Part shown: positions 20,987-28,915 of the stretch, one piece after another
Layout: every line of letters begins with the position of its first letter
How positions within the stretch are numbered: position 1 is the first letter of the stretch
Assembly (NCBI GenBank): GCA_051000395.1
Contig: JBPCOI010000041.1
Coordinates: 1-64,000 of the forward strand
Source of the DNA: JBPCOI01 sp051000395
Lineage (GTDB): Bacteria > Actinomycetota > Actinomycetes > Mycobacteriales > Jatrophihabitantaceae
DNA: 64,000 nt
Direction: 5' to 3'
The notes under the pieces: generated by a model
Database searches by the model: none
Told to the model about the DNA's origin: nothing
Seen by the model: the letters and a program-made list of their open reading frames with translations, nothing else
Program-made: the position numbers and the translations under genes

Positions 20987-21169
20987 TCAGGGCAGCGTGC
21001 CCGAGTCGCCGTTGGCCGGCGTCGAGGACGCAGTCGGGGAAGATCCCGGGCGGGTAGATCCCGGCGGGGAAGACGGCGCGTGGCCGTGGCCGTGGGAACT
21101 CGGGCAGCCGCCCAGCAGGACGACCGCCAACGCGATCCCGGTGAGGATGGTGGCCGTCCTGAGAATCAC
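20987..21169 (-). CDS. Small lipoprotein (putative)
   Basis: A 60-residue product with a signal segment MILRTATILTGIALAVV and the lipobox LLGGC, followed by a His/Ser/Pro-rich tail (HGHGHAPSS). GTG 21169 is preceded by GAGAGGGAC. No domain recognised; the HGHGH patch might bind metal. It lies between the secreted protein and the plus-strand RiPP operon. The rest of 20827-21293 (160 bases on one side, 124 on the other) shows no gene. Small size means a chance frame is possible. Confidence 0.5.
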   Translation of the reverse strand: MILRTATILTGIALAVVLLGGCPSSHGHGHAPSSPPGSTRPGSSPTASSTPANGDSGTLP

Positions 21170-21293
21170 GCATCGTCCCTCTCGTCGACGGTCGGTGCTC
21201 GATGCTAACAGCGCGGATTCGCAGGGGTAATCTGCGCTCCACCGCCCGCGAGCGTCTGACAGGGCGCGCTGTGGGCCAGGCCGAGGGAGCGCG

Positions 21294-22688
21294 GTGACTG
21301 CGGCTTCTCACCTGCGGCTGGCCAGATGCCTGGCGCTGGACGCAGTCGCCGTCGAGGTGATCGGGGCGCTGGCTGCCGCCGGGATCGAGTCGATCCTGCT
21401 GAAAGGCCCGGTCACGGTGCACTGGCTGTACGCCGACGATCCTGGCAGCCGCAGCTACGCCGACGTCGACCTCCTGGTGGCGCCGGATGACTTCTCCGCC
21501 GGCCTCGAGGTTCTGTCGTCCCTGGGATTTGGCGACCCGCTGGCCGGGCTGAGCGCACGCGAGGCCGACGGGTTGTACGAGCGTCCGTGGATCCGGGGCG
21601 ATCGGGAGATCGTCGAGCTGCATCGCAGCTTCGCCGGCGTCGGCGACGCGCAGACGTTCTGGACCGTTCTGCGTCAGGACAGCGCACACCTGACGGCCGC
21701 GGGAGTGGACGTGCTCGCACCCGGCGCGGCAGGTGCCGCGCTGCTCTGCGCCCTGCATGCGATGCACCACGGCCGCGACCGGCGCGAGTCCGTCAAGCCG
21801 ATGGCGGACCTGCGGCGCGCACTCTCGCGTTTCGACGACGCCACCTGGCGGGTAGCTGCCGAGCTGGCGGCGGCGGCACGGGCGACCGGCGCCTTCAGAG
21901 TCGGCCTGCAGTTGGACCCGGCCGGAGTGCGTCTCACCGAACGAATCCGGGGGGGTACGGCGGCCAGCCCGGGCGTCTGGCTCCGGGCGACCGGTCCGGA
22001 GCATCGCGGGGATACCCAGTTCGGCCGGTTCCTGGGTGCCACGAACTCCCGTGCGCGGGTGCGGGAGTTCGTGAACGCCGTGTTTCCGTCGCCCTCCCTG
22101 CTGAGCGCGCCGAGACCTTGGGCCCGGCGCGGGACGGTGTGGCTGGCGCTGGCCTACGTGCAGCGCTGGTGGCGGATCATCGTCCGGACGCCTCGAGCCG
22201 CGGTGCACTGGCTGCGCGCGTGCCGGCTGGCGCGCGAGGCGGGATGGGTACCGGTGCGGCGCGTGACCAGGCGGCGGAAGCTGGCGCGGGCCGCTGCGCG
22301 CAGAGCGGTGCGTCCGGACCTGGACCGTGCGGTTGCGACGTGGTGGGCGCTGCGCGCGCTGCGCTCGGTGAAAGGGCAGTTGCACCACGACGCCGCGCCG
22401 ACGCACCTGCGGGTGTTGCCCGTTCCGGTTCGGTTCGCCGGCCGTCCAGAGGTGATCACGGCGCGGTCGTCCACGGTGGACGCCGTCCTTGAACTGGCGG
22501 GCGCGAGTTGCCTGGAGTCGGCTGTCGTGCGCCAGCGCTGGTGTGCCGCGGCGGGCCACCTCCCGGACGTCGTGGTCGGCGTGGCACTGCCAGAGTCTGG
22601 CTTGCGCGCTCACGCCTGGCTCGACGGCGACCGGGTCGCCGGTGGGTTCACCGAACTCACCCGCTACCCGTCTCCGCCGGCACGGTGA
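21294..22688 (+). CDS. Nucleotidyltransferase fused to lasso-peptide B2-type leader peptidase
   Basis: A 464-residue two-domain protein. The N-terminal part (about 15-290) is a NTP_transf_5-type nucleotidyltransferase: GIESILLKGPV (30-40), then the metal-binding DVDLLV (57-62), with HAMHHGRDR later. The C-terminal part (about 320-464) resembles the transglutaminase-like B2 peptidase of lasso peptide clusters: DLDRAVATWWALR, then Cys406 in SCLESA, VVVGVAL, and His440 in AHAW. B2 cuts the leader between leader and core, freeing the core N-terminus for cyclisation. No other B2 candidate is in the window. GTG 21294 after GAGGGAG; the stop overlaps the next gene as GTGA. The fusion is unusual; B2 is normally separate. 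Confidence 0.82.
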   Translation: MTAASHLRLARCLALDAVAVEVIGALAAAGIESILLKGPVTVHWLYADDPGSRSYADVDLLVAPDDFSAGLEVLSSLGFGDPLAGLSAREADGLYERPWIRGDREIVELHRSFAGVGDAQTFWTVLRQDSAHLTAAGVDVLAPGAAGAALLCALHAMHHGRDRRESVKPMADLRRALSRFDDATWRVAAELAAAARATGAFRVGLQLDPAGVRLTERIRGGTAASPGVWLRATGPEHRGDTQFGRFLGATNSRARVREFVNAVFPSPSLLSAPRPWARRGTVWLALAYVQRWWRIIVRTPRAAVHWLRACRLAREAGWVPVRRVTRRRKLARAAARRAVRPDLDRAVATWWALRALRSVKGQLHHDAAPTHLRVLPVPVRFAGRPEVITARSSTVDAVLELAGASCLESAVVRQRWCAAAGHLPDVVVGVALPESGLRAHAWLDGDRVAGGFTELTRYPSPPAR

Positions 22689-23527
22689 GTTCCTCGACGT
22701 GGGTCGGCTCGGCGTACGGCCTGAACTTCGCCGGACTCGACGCGGACCGGACATTGTTCGGCGAGCGGCGCCCGGATGCGCCGACTGTCACGATCGGGTG
22801 GGAAGCGTCGCCAGCGACCGCGTGCGCCGGCCTCGCAGGCAACGACACCGCCGATCTGCAGTTCCTCAGCGGCCAACGGGTGCGGATGGATCGCGTGGCA
22901 CGGACGGCGACGTACTCCGGCGCTCGGATCGCTCGGGACGAACGGGTGCATCCCTACCTCGGCCAAGTGGCGATCGTGCACAGCAGGTGGCTCGGCCGCG
23001 AGGCAATTCACGCCGGCGCGTTCGAAACAGCTGGTGCCGCCTGGGCCGTCGTCGGCGGCCGCGCCTCGGGTAAGAGCAGCGTGATCGCCGCCCTGGCCGC
23101 GCGCGGGTACTCGGCGCTCGCCGACGACACGGTGATCACCGACGGCCACCGGGTGTACGCCGGGCCGCGCTGTGTGGACCTGCGGCACCGCATCCCCGGG
23201 TGCGCGCAGTCGGTGACGCGGGCGCGGCGCGACACGCGGTGGCGGGTGCGGCTGGCGCCGGCGCCGTTCGCTGCCCCGCTGGGCGGCTGGATCTTTCTGC
23301 GCTGGGGCGAGCGGGTCGCGCTGTCACCGATCCCGCCCGAGCGGCTGATCGTGATGCTGGCCCGCCGTCGCGCCCGGACCGAGCTGGGCTCTGATCCTGG
23401 CGTCATTCTCGAGCTGGCCGGGCGCCCCGGCTGGTTCCTGACCCATCCCAAGTCCTGGGACTGCGCCGAGTCCTCGCTCAGCCTGCTGCTGGAGACTGTT
23501 ACGGCGGCGATCCCTGCAACCTTGTGA
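22685..23527 (+). CDS. HPr-kinase-like protein (RiPP tailoring kinase), second copy
   Basis: A 280-residue kinase of the HprK superfamily, with Walker A GGRASGKSS (124-132) and the acidic pair in ALADDTV (Asp147-Asp148) expected for catalysis. In the paeninodin lasso cluster an HprK homologue phosphorylates the peptide (family knowledge); a similar role on the precursor here is inferred. The GTG start overlaps the stop of the nucleotidyltransferase-B2 gene. The gene ends 100 bases from the convergent sulfotransferase gene. Confidence 0.8.
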   Translation: MSSSTWVGSAYGLNFAGLDADRTLFGERRPDAPTVTIGWEASPATACAGLAGNDTADLQFLSGQRVRMDRVARTATYSGARIARDERVHPYLGQVAIVHSRWLGREAIHAGAFETAGAAWAVVGGRASGKSSVIAALAARGYSALADDTVITDGHRVYAGPRCVDLRHRIPGCAQSVTRARRDTRWRVRLAPAPFAAPLGGWIFLRWGERVALSPIPPERLIVMLARRRARTELGSDPGVILELAGRPGWFLTHPKSWDCAESSLSLLLETVTAAIPATL

Positions 23528-23607
23528 CGCAGTGTCAGCGTGGCGGCAGGCGACCCATCGCGACCGTCGGTGTGGGGACGCTGCGGGTGATTGCCAGCAG
23601 GTCGCCC

Positions 23608-23623
23608 CTGCGTGGCCACGCAG
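23608..23623. terminator. Perfect 16-base palindrome at the convergence of the two RiPP operons
   Basis: CTGCGTGGCCACGCAG lies just after the sulfotransferase stop (read on the minus strand), in the 99-base gap between the convergent operons. It can fold as a 6-base stem with a GGCC loop but has no U-tract. It is either a factor-assisted terminator or a protein site. Confidence 0.4.
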
Positions 23624-23626
23624 TGG

Positions 23627-24466
23627 CTATCGCAGGGAATAGCCGAAACGGCGCAGCTGCTCGGCGTGCTCGGAACTGATCCGCTCGGCCAATGCCGGTT
23701 CCAGCTCGTCGCGCCACCCACCCGCCTTACCCTTCCGAAAGAACGGCGCGGACCGGCTGAAGCGTTCGCCGAACCCGACCTGTCGTTCACGCGCCTGGAG
23801 CCGGGCGAAGGCAGCCGCATCGATCGCCGCGCGCAGTTCGTCCGGCGGAATCTCGAAGCCGACGAAAGCGAACGCCTCACCGAAGGTCCGCACCGGATCG
23901 GTCAGGCAGTCCTCATAACGCACCCCGATCGTCGGGAACGGCGCGTGCTCGACCCAGCCGGCGACGTGCTCGGACCACGTGCCCAGCCGCTGCACGAGCT
24001 GGACCGCCACGTCGTCGACCGGCGCCGAGATTTCGGCCGACGGCGTGCACAGCCGCTCGGTTGCCCACGCGGTGCTCTGCCCGTTGTGATGCGCGAAGGA
24101 CACCGCCACGTCTCGTGGATCGCGCACGACGTAGATCGCGCGGTGGGTTGCCGCCGTCGACAGGATGCAGGCCCCGTCCGGTCCGGTGAACAGCCCGTCG
24201 TGGATCTTGTGCAGGTGCAGCTCGGGACGGACGGAGTCGTGCACGTCGTCCGCGGCCGGCCGCAGTGCCGCTGCCTCCGTATCGGTGAGGTCCGTGCTGC
24301 GCACGCCGAGGGACTCGTCGAATCGGGTCCGGAACGCCGGAATGGTGTCGGTCGCCTCGAGATCGAACGGATCCCCGCGACGCCAAGCCGCGACGACGGC
24401 ACGGAACCAGGTATTGCCAGACTTCGGATAGGAGGCCAGCCAGGCCGTACCGCCGGACCTGTTCAC
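23627..24466 (-). CDS. PAPS-dependent sulfotransferase of the RiPP operon
   Basis: A 279-residue Sulfotransfer_1-type protein. The 5'-phosphosulfate loop YPKSGNTW is at 13-20, the 3'-phosphate site RDPRDVAVS at 115-123, and a candidate catalytic histidine lies in ELHLHKIHD (82-90). It would transfer sulfate from PAPS to a hydroxyl. Because its GTG overlaps the stop of the kinase gene (GTGA), a Ser/Thr of the lasso peptide, or a lipid or sugar attached to it, is the inferred acceptor. Last gene of the minus-strand operon. Confidence 0.85.
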   Translation of the reverse strand: MNRSGGTAWLASYPKSGNTWFRAVVAAWRRGDPFDLEATDTIPAFRTRFDESLGVRSTDLTDTEAAALRPAADDVHDSVRPELHLHKIHDGLFTGPDGACILSTAATHRAIYVVRDPRDVAVSFAHHNGQSTAWATERLCTPSAEISAPVDDVAVQLVQRLGTWSEHVAGWVEHAPFPTIGVRYEDCLTDPVRTFGEAFAFVGFEIPPDELRAAIDAAAFARLQARERQVGFGERFSRSAPFFRKGKAGGWRDELEPALAERISSEHAEQLRRFGYSLR

Positions 24467-25323
24467 CGCACTGCGCTCTCTACGGCCTGGGCCAAGGCGC
24501 CGGCAGTGAACCCGTCCGCTGGCCGCGCGAGTCGAATTAGCGGCGCCGCGCCCGCTACGTTCGTGAGCCAGTCGAAGTTCGCCAGCTCCAGACCGAGCGC
24601 GTCGATCATCCGACGGTGCCATTGCCAGGCGGTGACCGCCTGCACCGCGGTCCGACCCACGCCCACCTGGCGGGCGGCGAGCGTATCCAGGCGCCGGTCC
24701 AGCGAAAGCACTACGAGCAGTCCGAGCGCAAGCCGGTCGGTACCAGATCCAGCCGAACCGAGTTCGTAACGCCGCTTGGCCAGCACCGGACGCACCGGAC
24801 GGCTCGGATGATCACCGACGCGGAGTTGCGCGGCCGACGGCGGCCACAGCTCCACGCCGCCGCCGCTCGGCCACACCGACACGCCGTTCGCGTCCGCCGT
24901 CACCGGCACGACGTTCTCGCCGAGAACGGCGTGCCCCCGCAGCGCCAGCGCCGCGCCGAGGGTTGACTTGCCGACGGCCGCTTGGCCGCAGATCAACACC
25001 GCCGCGTCGCCGACCCGGACAGCAGTGGCGCGCAGGGTGAACAGGCCACGCAGCAGCAGGTCCAGCGCCCGCACCGGTCCGTGCAGAAAGCACGCCAGGT
25101 CAGCCTCGCCAGCCGATGACTCAGCGGCGATCAGCGCGGGCTCTACGGAGTCGAGAAGGTAGCGGGCGACGCCCGGGACGCGCATCAGCGCCTCGTGCGC
25201 GGAGGCGTCGATCAGTGGGCTCCGGTACCGAGCGCAGTCAAGCTCCAGCGGCACGTCGGCGCCGTCGACGACGCGGGCGATACCGTCCGGCGCCAGTGCC
25301 GTGCGCCGGAGCAGGTCCCTCAC
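24463..25323 (-). CDS. HPr-kinase-like protein of the RiPP operon, first copy
   Basis: A 286-residue protein of the HprK-like superfamily with Walker A CGQAAVGKST (112-121). Where the second copy has ADD, this one reads LGEN (Glu136-Asn137), so the usual catalytic aspartate pair is altered. GTG 25323 overlaps the ABC transporter stop, and its own stop overlaps the sulfotransferase start. Possible roles: peptide phosphorylation with a changed active site, nucleotide binding only, or a partner of the other copy. Confidence 0.78.
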   Translation of the reverse strand: MRDLLRRTALAPDGIARVVDGADVPLELDCARYRSPLIDASAHEALMRVPGVARYLLDSVEPALIAAESSAGEADLACFLHGPVRALDLLLRGLFTLRATAVRVGDAAVLICGQAAVGKSTLGAALALRGHAVLGENVVPVTADANGVSVWPSGGGVELWPPSAAQLRVGDHPSRPVRPVLAKRRYELGSAGSGTDRLALGLLVVLSLDRRLDTLAARQVGVGRTAVQAVTAWQWHRRMIDALGLELANFDWLTNVAGAAPLIRLARPADGFTAGALAQAVESAVR

Positions 25324-27245
25324 CCAGTCACCGGGACGTCTGCCTGGATGGCGAACTCGGTGCGATACAGCTCGGCGTACACACCGCCCCGGTCGAGCAG
25401 CTCGTCGTGCGTGCCGCGGTCGACGATGCGGCCCTTGTCCACCACCAGTACCGCGTCAGCCCGGCGCACCGTGGACAGCCGGTGCGCGATCACCAGCGAG
25501 GTGCGGCCGATCAGGGCACGCTGCAGCGCCCGGTGCACGGCGGACTCCGAGACGTTGTCCAGGTGCGCAGTGGCCTCGTCCAACAGCACGATGTCCGGCG
25601 CACGCAACCGCAGCCGAGCGATCGCGATCCGCTGCTTCTCCCCGCCGGAGAGCCGGTAGCCGTGATCGCCGACGACGGTGTCCAGCCCGAGCGGCAGGTT
25701 GTCGACCACGTCCAGTACGTATGCCTCGCGCAGCGCCTCGCGCATCTGCTGCTCCGTGGCCTCGGGAGCCGCGTAGGAAAGGTTGGTGCGGACGGTGTCG
25801 TGAAACAGATGCGGCTCCTGTGGCACCATGCCGAGCTTGTCGCGCAAGGACTGCATCGACGCCTGGCGCACGTCGACGCCGTCCACGCGCACGACGCCGG
25901 AGGAGGCGTCGTACAGGCGCGCAGCAAGCATCGCGATCGTGGTCTTGCCCGCCCCGGACGGTCCGACGAGCGCGACGAGCTGACCCGGCCGGACGTCGAA
26001 GGTGACCTCCTCTAAAGCCCACGGAGCGGGCCGGCCGGCTGCCGCCACCGCGCCACCCTCCAGCGACGCGACGGCGTCCTCGTCCGTGCTCGGATAGGCG
26101 AAGGACACCTGCTCGAAAACGATCCCCGCCGGCCCGCGGGCCAGATCCACCGCCGCCGGCGCGTCCGCGACGGCTGGGGCGAGATCGAGCACTTCGAAGA
26201 CCCGGTCGAAGGCCACGAGCGCCGTCATGACATCGACGTTCGCGCCGGATAGCGAACTCAGCGGGCCGTACAGCCTGGTGAGGTACGCGGCGAGCGCCAC
26301 GACGGTGCCGACACCGATCACGTGGTGCGCGCTGAGCACGCCGCCCCAGCCGTACACCGCCGCCGAGGACAACGCGGCGGTGAGGGTCAACGAGAGAAAG
26401 AACACGCGACCGACCAGCGCGATGTCGATGCCGACGACTCGGAGCCGCTTAGCGCGCTCGCCGAACTCTGCGGACTCCCGGCGCGGCTCACCGAACAGCT
26501 TCACCAACAGCGCGCCGGAGACGTTGAAGCGCTCGGTCATCGACGTCGTCATCGCGGCGTTCAGGTCGTACCGCCGCCGGGTCAGCTCGCCCAGTCGCCG
26601 GGCGATCACCCGCGCCGGGAAGCCGAGCACCGGCAGGATCGCCACCGCGAGCAGCGTGATCGGCCAGGACAGCGTGGCCATCACCACGAGCACGAAGCTC
26701 GCGAGCACCAGGCTGCCGACGACGTTGGACATCAGATCGGTGAACGCGGTTTGCGCACCCAGCACATCTACGTTCAGCCGGCTCACCAGCGAACCGGTCT
26801 GGGTCCGCGTGAAGAACGCAAGTGGCATCCGCTGGACGTGGTCGAACACCTGCGTGCGCATGTCGCAGACCAGGCCCTCGCCGACCCGGGCGACGATCAC
26901 GCGCTGCAGCAAGGAGAACGTCGCATCGACGACGGCGAGCACGGCCACGATCACGGCCAGCGTGACGATCAATCCGGTGCGCTGGTGCGAGATCCCGCGG
27001 TCGATGATCGCGCGGAACAGCAACGGGATGACCGTCACCGTGACGGCGTCGAGCACCACCACGCCGAGGAAGACCAGCAGCAGGCGGCGATAGGGCCGGG
27101 CGAAGCGGACGACCCGGCGCGCGGTGCCAGGCTTGACCGGGTGGCGCAGGATGCTGCGATCGTGGCGAAGCAGCCAGACCGCGCGCGGCTCACTTGCTGG
27201 CGACGCCTTGGTCACCGGCTCATCCGCCCGAGCCCGGGCTGGCAC
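25320..27245 (-). CDS. ABC exporter (fused permease-ATPase) of the RiPP operon
   Basis: A 641-residue half-transporter. Six transmembrane helices (about 50-340) are followed by an ATPase domain with Walker A GPSGAGKTT (428-436), signature LSGGEKQR, Walker B IVLLDEATAHLD and switch His in IVIAHRLST. There is no C39 peptidase domain, as expected for lasso exporters (D proteins), which move the mature peptide. The frame opens at GTG 27245 inside the PqqD gene; GTG 27215, five bases past the PqqD stop, is an equally good start. Confidence 0.92.
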   Translation of the reverse strand: MPARARADEPVTKASPASEPRAVWLLRHDRSILRHPVKPGTARRVVRFARPYRRLLLVFLGVVVLDAVTVTVIPLLFRAIIDRGISHQRTGLIVTLAVIVAVLAVVDATFSLLQRVIVARVGEGLVCDMRTQVFDHVQRMPLAFFTRTQTGSLVSRLNVDVLGAQTAFTDLMSNVVGSLVLASFVLVVMATLSWPITLLAVAILPVLGFPARVIARRLGELTRRRYDLNAAMTTSMTERFNVSGALLVKLFGEPRRESAEFGERAKRLRVVGIDIALVGRVFFLSLTLTAALSSAAVYGWGGVLSAHHVIGVGTVVALAAYLTRLYGPLSSLSGANVDVMTALVAFDRVFEVLDLAPAVADAPAAVDLARGPAGIVFEQVSFAYPSTDEDAVASLEGGAVAAAGRPAPWALEEVTFDVRPGQLVALVGPSGAGKTTIAMLAARLYDASSGVVRVDGVDVRQASMQSLRDKLGMVPQEPHLFHDTVRTNLSYAAPEATEQQMREALREAYVLDVVDNLPLGLDTVVGDHGYRLSGGEKQRIAIARLRLRAPDIVLLDEATAHLDNVSESAVHRALQRALIGRTSLVIAHRLSTVRRADAVLVVDKGRIVDRGTHDELLDRGGVYAELYRTEFAIQADVPVTG

Positions 27246-27543
27246 CGACCTCGATCAGGCAGCGCGCGTCGAGGTCGGCCAGGAAGCGCGCCACGTCGGT
27301 GTCGGCACTCGGTTGCGCGGCCGGGTAGGCGCGTACCAGGGCAGTGCGCAGGGCGGCCACGCTGGTGCCGCCGGCCAGTTCCTTCCACAACACCCGACCC
27401 GAGCCGTTGACCGCGTGGTAACGGCTGGTGCCGAGGTCGAGCGCGATCACCTCCTCCGCGACTTCCCGCCAAGCCAGCGAGCGCTCGCGCAACTGGACTT
27501 GCAGGCCGGGATGGGTGAACCGGTCGGGATCGGTGGCAGTCAC
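27220..27543 (-). CDS. PqqD-like RiPP recognition element (lasso B1 protein)
   Basis: A 107-residue PqqD-family protein: VQLRERSLAWREVAEEVIALDL forms the strand region that binds RiPP leaders, followed by YHAVNGSGRVLW and a helical C-terminal part. It would hold the precursor's leader (YEAP...LGTLAELT) and present it to the B2 peptidase. GTG 27543 overlaps the cyclase stop as GTGA. The upstream extension of the frame is shadow sequence. Confidence 0.88.
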   Translation of the reverse strand: MTATDPDRFTHPGLQVQLRERSLAWREVAEEVIALDLGTSRYHAVNGSGRVLWKELAGGTSVAALRTALVRAYPAAQPSADTDVARFLADLDARCLIEVGASPGSGG

Positions 27544-28619
27544 GTCGCGGATTGTCCCGCGAGCCAGGTCTGCTGCACCAGCATCGCGGTGCGGTAGTTC
27601 AGTTGCGTCTGCTCCTGCCACATCCGCCGCAGGACGGATACATCGACGATCTCCTCGTCCACCCCGAAGCCGTCCCACGACGCGATGTGCGCGCGTGCAT
27701 GCCGTCGCCACAACGCCTCGCCGAAGGTGGCCTTGGGCCGATAGACCAGACAGACCGCGGGAAGTTCGGAGCCGAAGAGAGCAGCGAGCAGCTTCGCCCG
27801 GCCGCCCACGACGTTCGGGCAGAGGCCGGTCCGTTCGATGGCGGCGAGCAGCGCGGGGGCCAGAAGTGGCTGTTCAGCCCGCGCACCGGCGTCCGCCGCG
27901 ATCAGGGACTGGGTAATCCGGCGGATCTGCAGCTCGCGGCGGCCCAGGCGCCAGCGGGAACGAGCCTCCGCACGCCTGGGCATCGAGCGGGCCGCGCGGC
28001 ACTGCGCCTGCCATGCCGCACGGGCCGCGGTCGGCTGCAACCACTCGAAGCCGTACCGCGGGCCGGGCCTGCGCGCCAGGCGCCACGGGCGACGCGGACG
28101 GACCATCTTGCCGAACAGCTCGTCGCCGCCCGTGCCGGACAACAGAACCCCGCCGGTTGCGTGCTCGTACAGCGGGACGTGCAGGTAGGCGTTCGGGGCA
28201 TAGCGGACGCCGTGGCGGCGCAACACCGCTTGGGCGACCCGGCCGACGACGTCCAGATCGTCGCCGGCGTCCAGGCGCAGCCAGTCCGGGAGTCGAAGCT
28301 CGGAAACCACCGCTTCCTGCCACGACGACTCCTCGGCACGCGGCGCCGCGGTGAACCGCAAGGTGATCGGGATCGGCAACGGTAGCCCCTCGACGCGGGC
28401 GACCCGGGTTGCGGCGGCGAGGACCAGAGACGAGTCATGACCGCCGGAGAAGCTGACGAGGCAAGGGCCCGGCGCGGTTAAGGAAGGACGGACGGCGTCC
28501 GCGAGTGCTGCCATCGTCGTAGCCGCCGACGACGTGTCCGGGGCGTCCCGCGCGGGCGTGCCGGCTGCTGCACCGGTTACGACGGTCGACGCTACTTCCA
28601 GTGCGGTCAGCGACGTCAT
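27540..28619 (-). CDS. Lasso cyclase (asparagine-synthetase-like C protein), short form
   Basis: A 359-residue protein with only the ATP-pyrophosphatase synthetase domain: PP-loop SFSGGHDSS at 56-64, then LLSGTGGDELFGKMVRP and a helical C-terminal half. Lasso cyclases adenylate an Asp/Glu side chain and join it to the new N-terminal amine. Typical C proteins of about 600 residues also have an N-terminal glutaminase-like domain; this one lacks it. I prefer ATG 28619, with GGAG upstream; TTG 28655, seven bases after the precursor stop, is an alternative. Confidence 0.85.
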   Translation of the reverse strand: MTSLTALEVASTVVTGAAAGTPARDAPDTSSAATTMAALADAVRPSLTAPGPCLVSFSGGHDSSLVLAAATRVARVEGLPLPIPITLRFTAAPRAEESSWQEAVVSELRLPDWLRLDAGDDLDVVGRVAQAVLRRHGVRYAPNAYLHVPLYEHATGGVLLSGTGGDELFGKMVRPRRPWRLARRPGPRYGFEWLQPTAARAAWQAQCRAARSMPRRAEARSRWRLGRRELQIRRITQSLIAADAGARAEQPLLAPALLAAIERTGLCPNVVGGRAKLLAALFGSELPAVCLVYRPKATFGEALWRRHARAHIASWDGFGVDEEIVDVSVLRRMWQEQTQLNYRTAMLVQQTWLAGQSAT

Positions 28620-28661
28620 TCGTTCGACCGCTCCGGGCTCGCGCAGGGTGGACAAGCCGGA

Positions 28662-28820
28662 TCAGATTGTTCCGGAGCTGCCGTTCGCGCCGCCACTACC
28701 GTCGGTGTCCGTGCCGGAACCACCCTGGGTCAGCTCGGCGAGGGTACCGAGATCAGTGATCGCAGGCGCCTCATAGGGCGCAGCCACGTCGGCGACGTCC
28801 TGCGTCACGTGTTCTGGCAT
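28662..28820 (-). CDS. Lasso-peptide-type precursor (52 residues)
   Basis: A short gene starting at ATG 28820 with an excellent ribosome site (GAGGAGGGG, 8 bases away). The leader MPEHVTQDVADVAAP is followed by YEAPAITDLGTLAELTQ, which fits the lasso leader pattern Y-x-x-P-x-L/I-x-x-L-G with Thr at position -2 (Thr31). Cleavage after Gln32 gives the core GGSGTDTDGSGGANGSSGTI. Gly1 to Asp8 would make an 8-membered ring (Asp6 is too early). The core has no aromatic or Arg/Lys residue. First gene of the operon; the cyclase start follows within 43 bases. Identity rests on leader motif and neighbours; the structure is inferred. Confidence 0.85.
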   Translation of the reverse strand: MPEHVTQDVADVAAPYEAPAITDLGTLAELTQGGSGTDTDGSGGANGSSGTI

Positions 28821-28876
28821 CGGTCAAACCCCTCCTCGATGGCGCGGCCCGAAATCGGGTGATCGCGATGGACGTC

Positions 28877-28904
28877 ATGATTCCACTTTCAGTTGACTTC
28901 GCAA
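28877..28904 (-). promoter_or_regulatory. Candidate promoter of the lasso operon
   Basis: On the minus strand TTGCGA (28899-28904) and AATCAT (28877-28882) are separated by 16 bases. They lie 57 bases upstream of the precursor ATG, in the only intergenic space before the operon. The match to the consensus is modest. Confidence 0.35.
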
Positions 28905-28915
28905 GGTCGAATTCC

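Noticed and set aside
20827..21293. Possible second RiPP precursor upstream of the plus-strand operon
   Set aside because: No frame with a lasso leader motif was found on either strand; only the small lipoprotein frame is plausible.
20934..22754. Long minus-strand open frame (606 codons) across the RiPP plus-strand gene
   Set aside because: It mirrors the GC-rich third positions of the nucleotidyltransferase-B2 gene and has low-complexity Arg/Pro content with no motif; the plus-strand frame has clear catalytic motifs.
28848..28859. CCCGAAATCGGG palindrome before the precursor
   Set aside because: Only 5-base arms, within a GC-rich leader region; too weak to call an operator.
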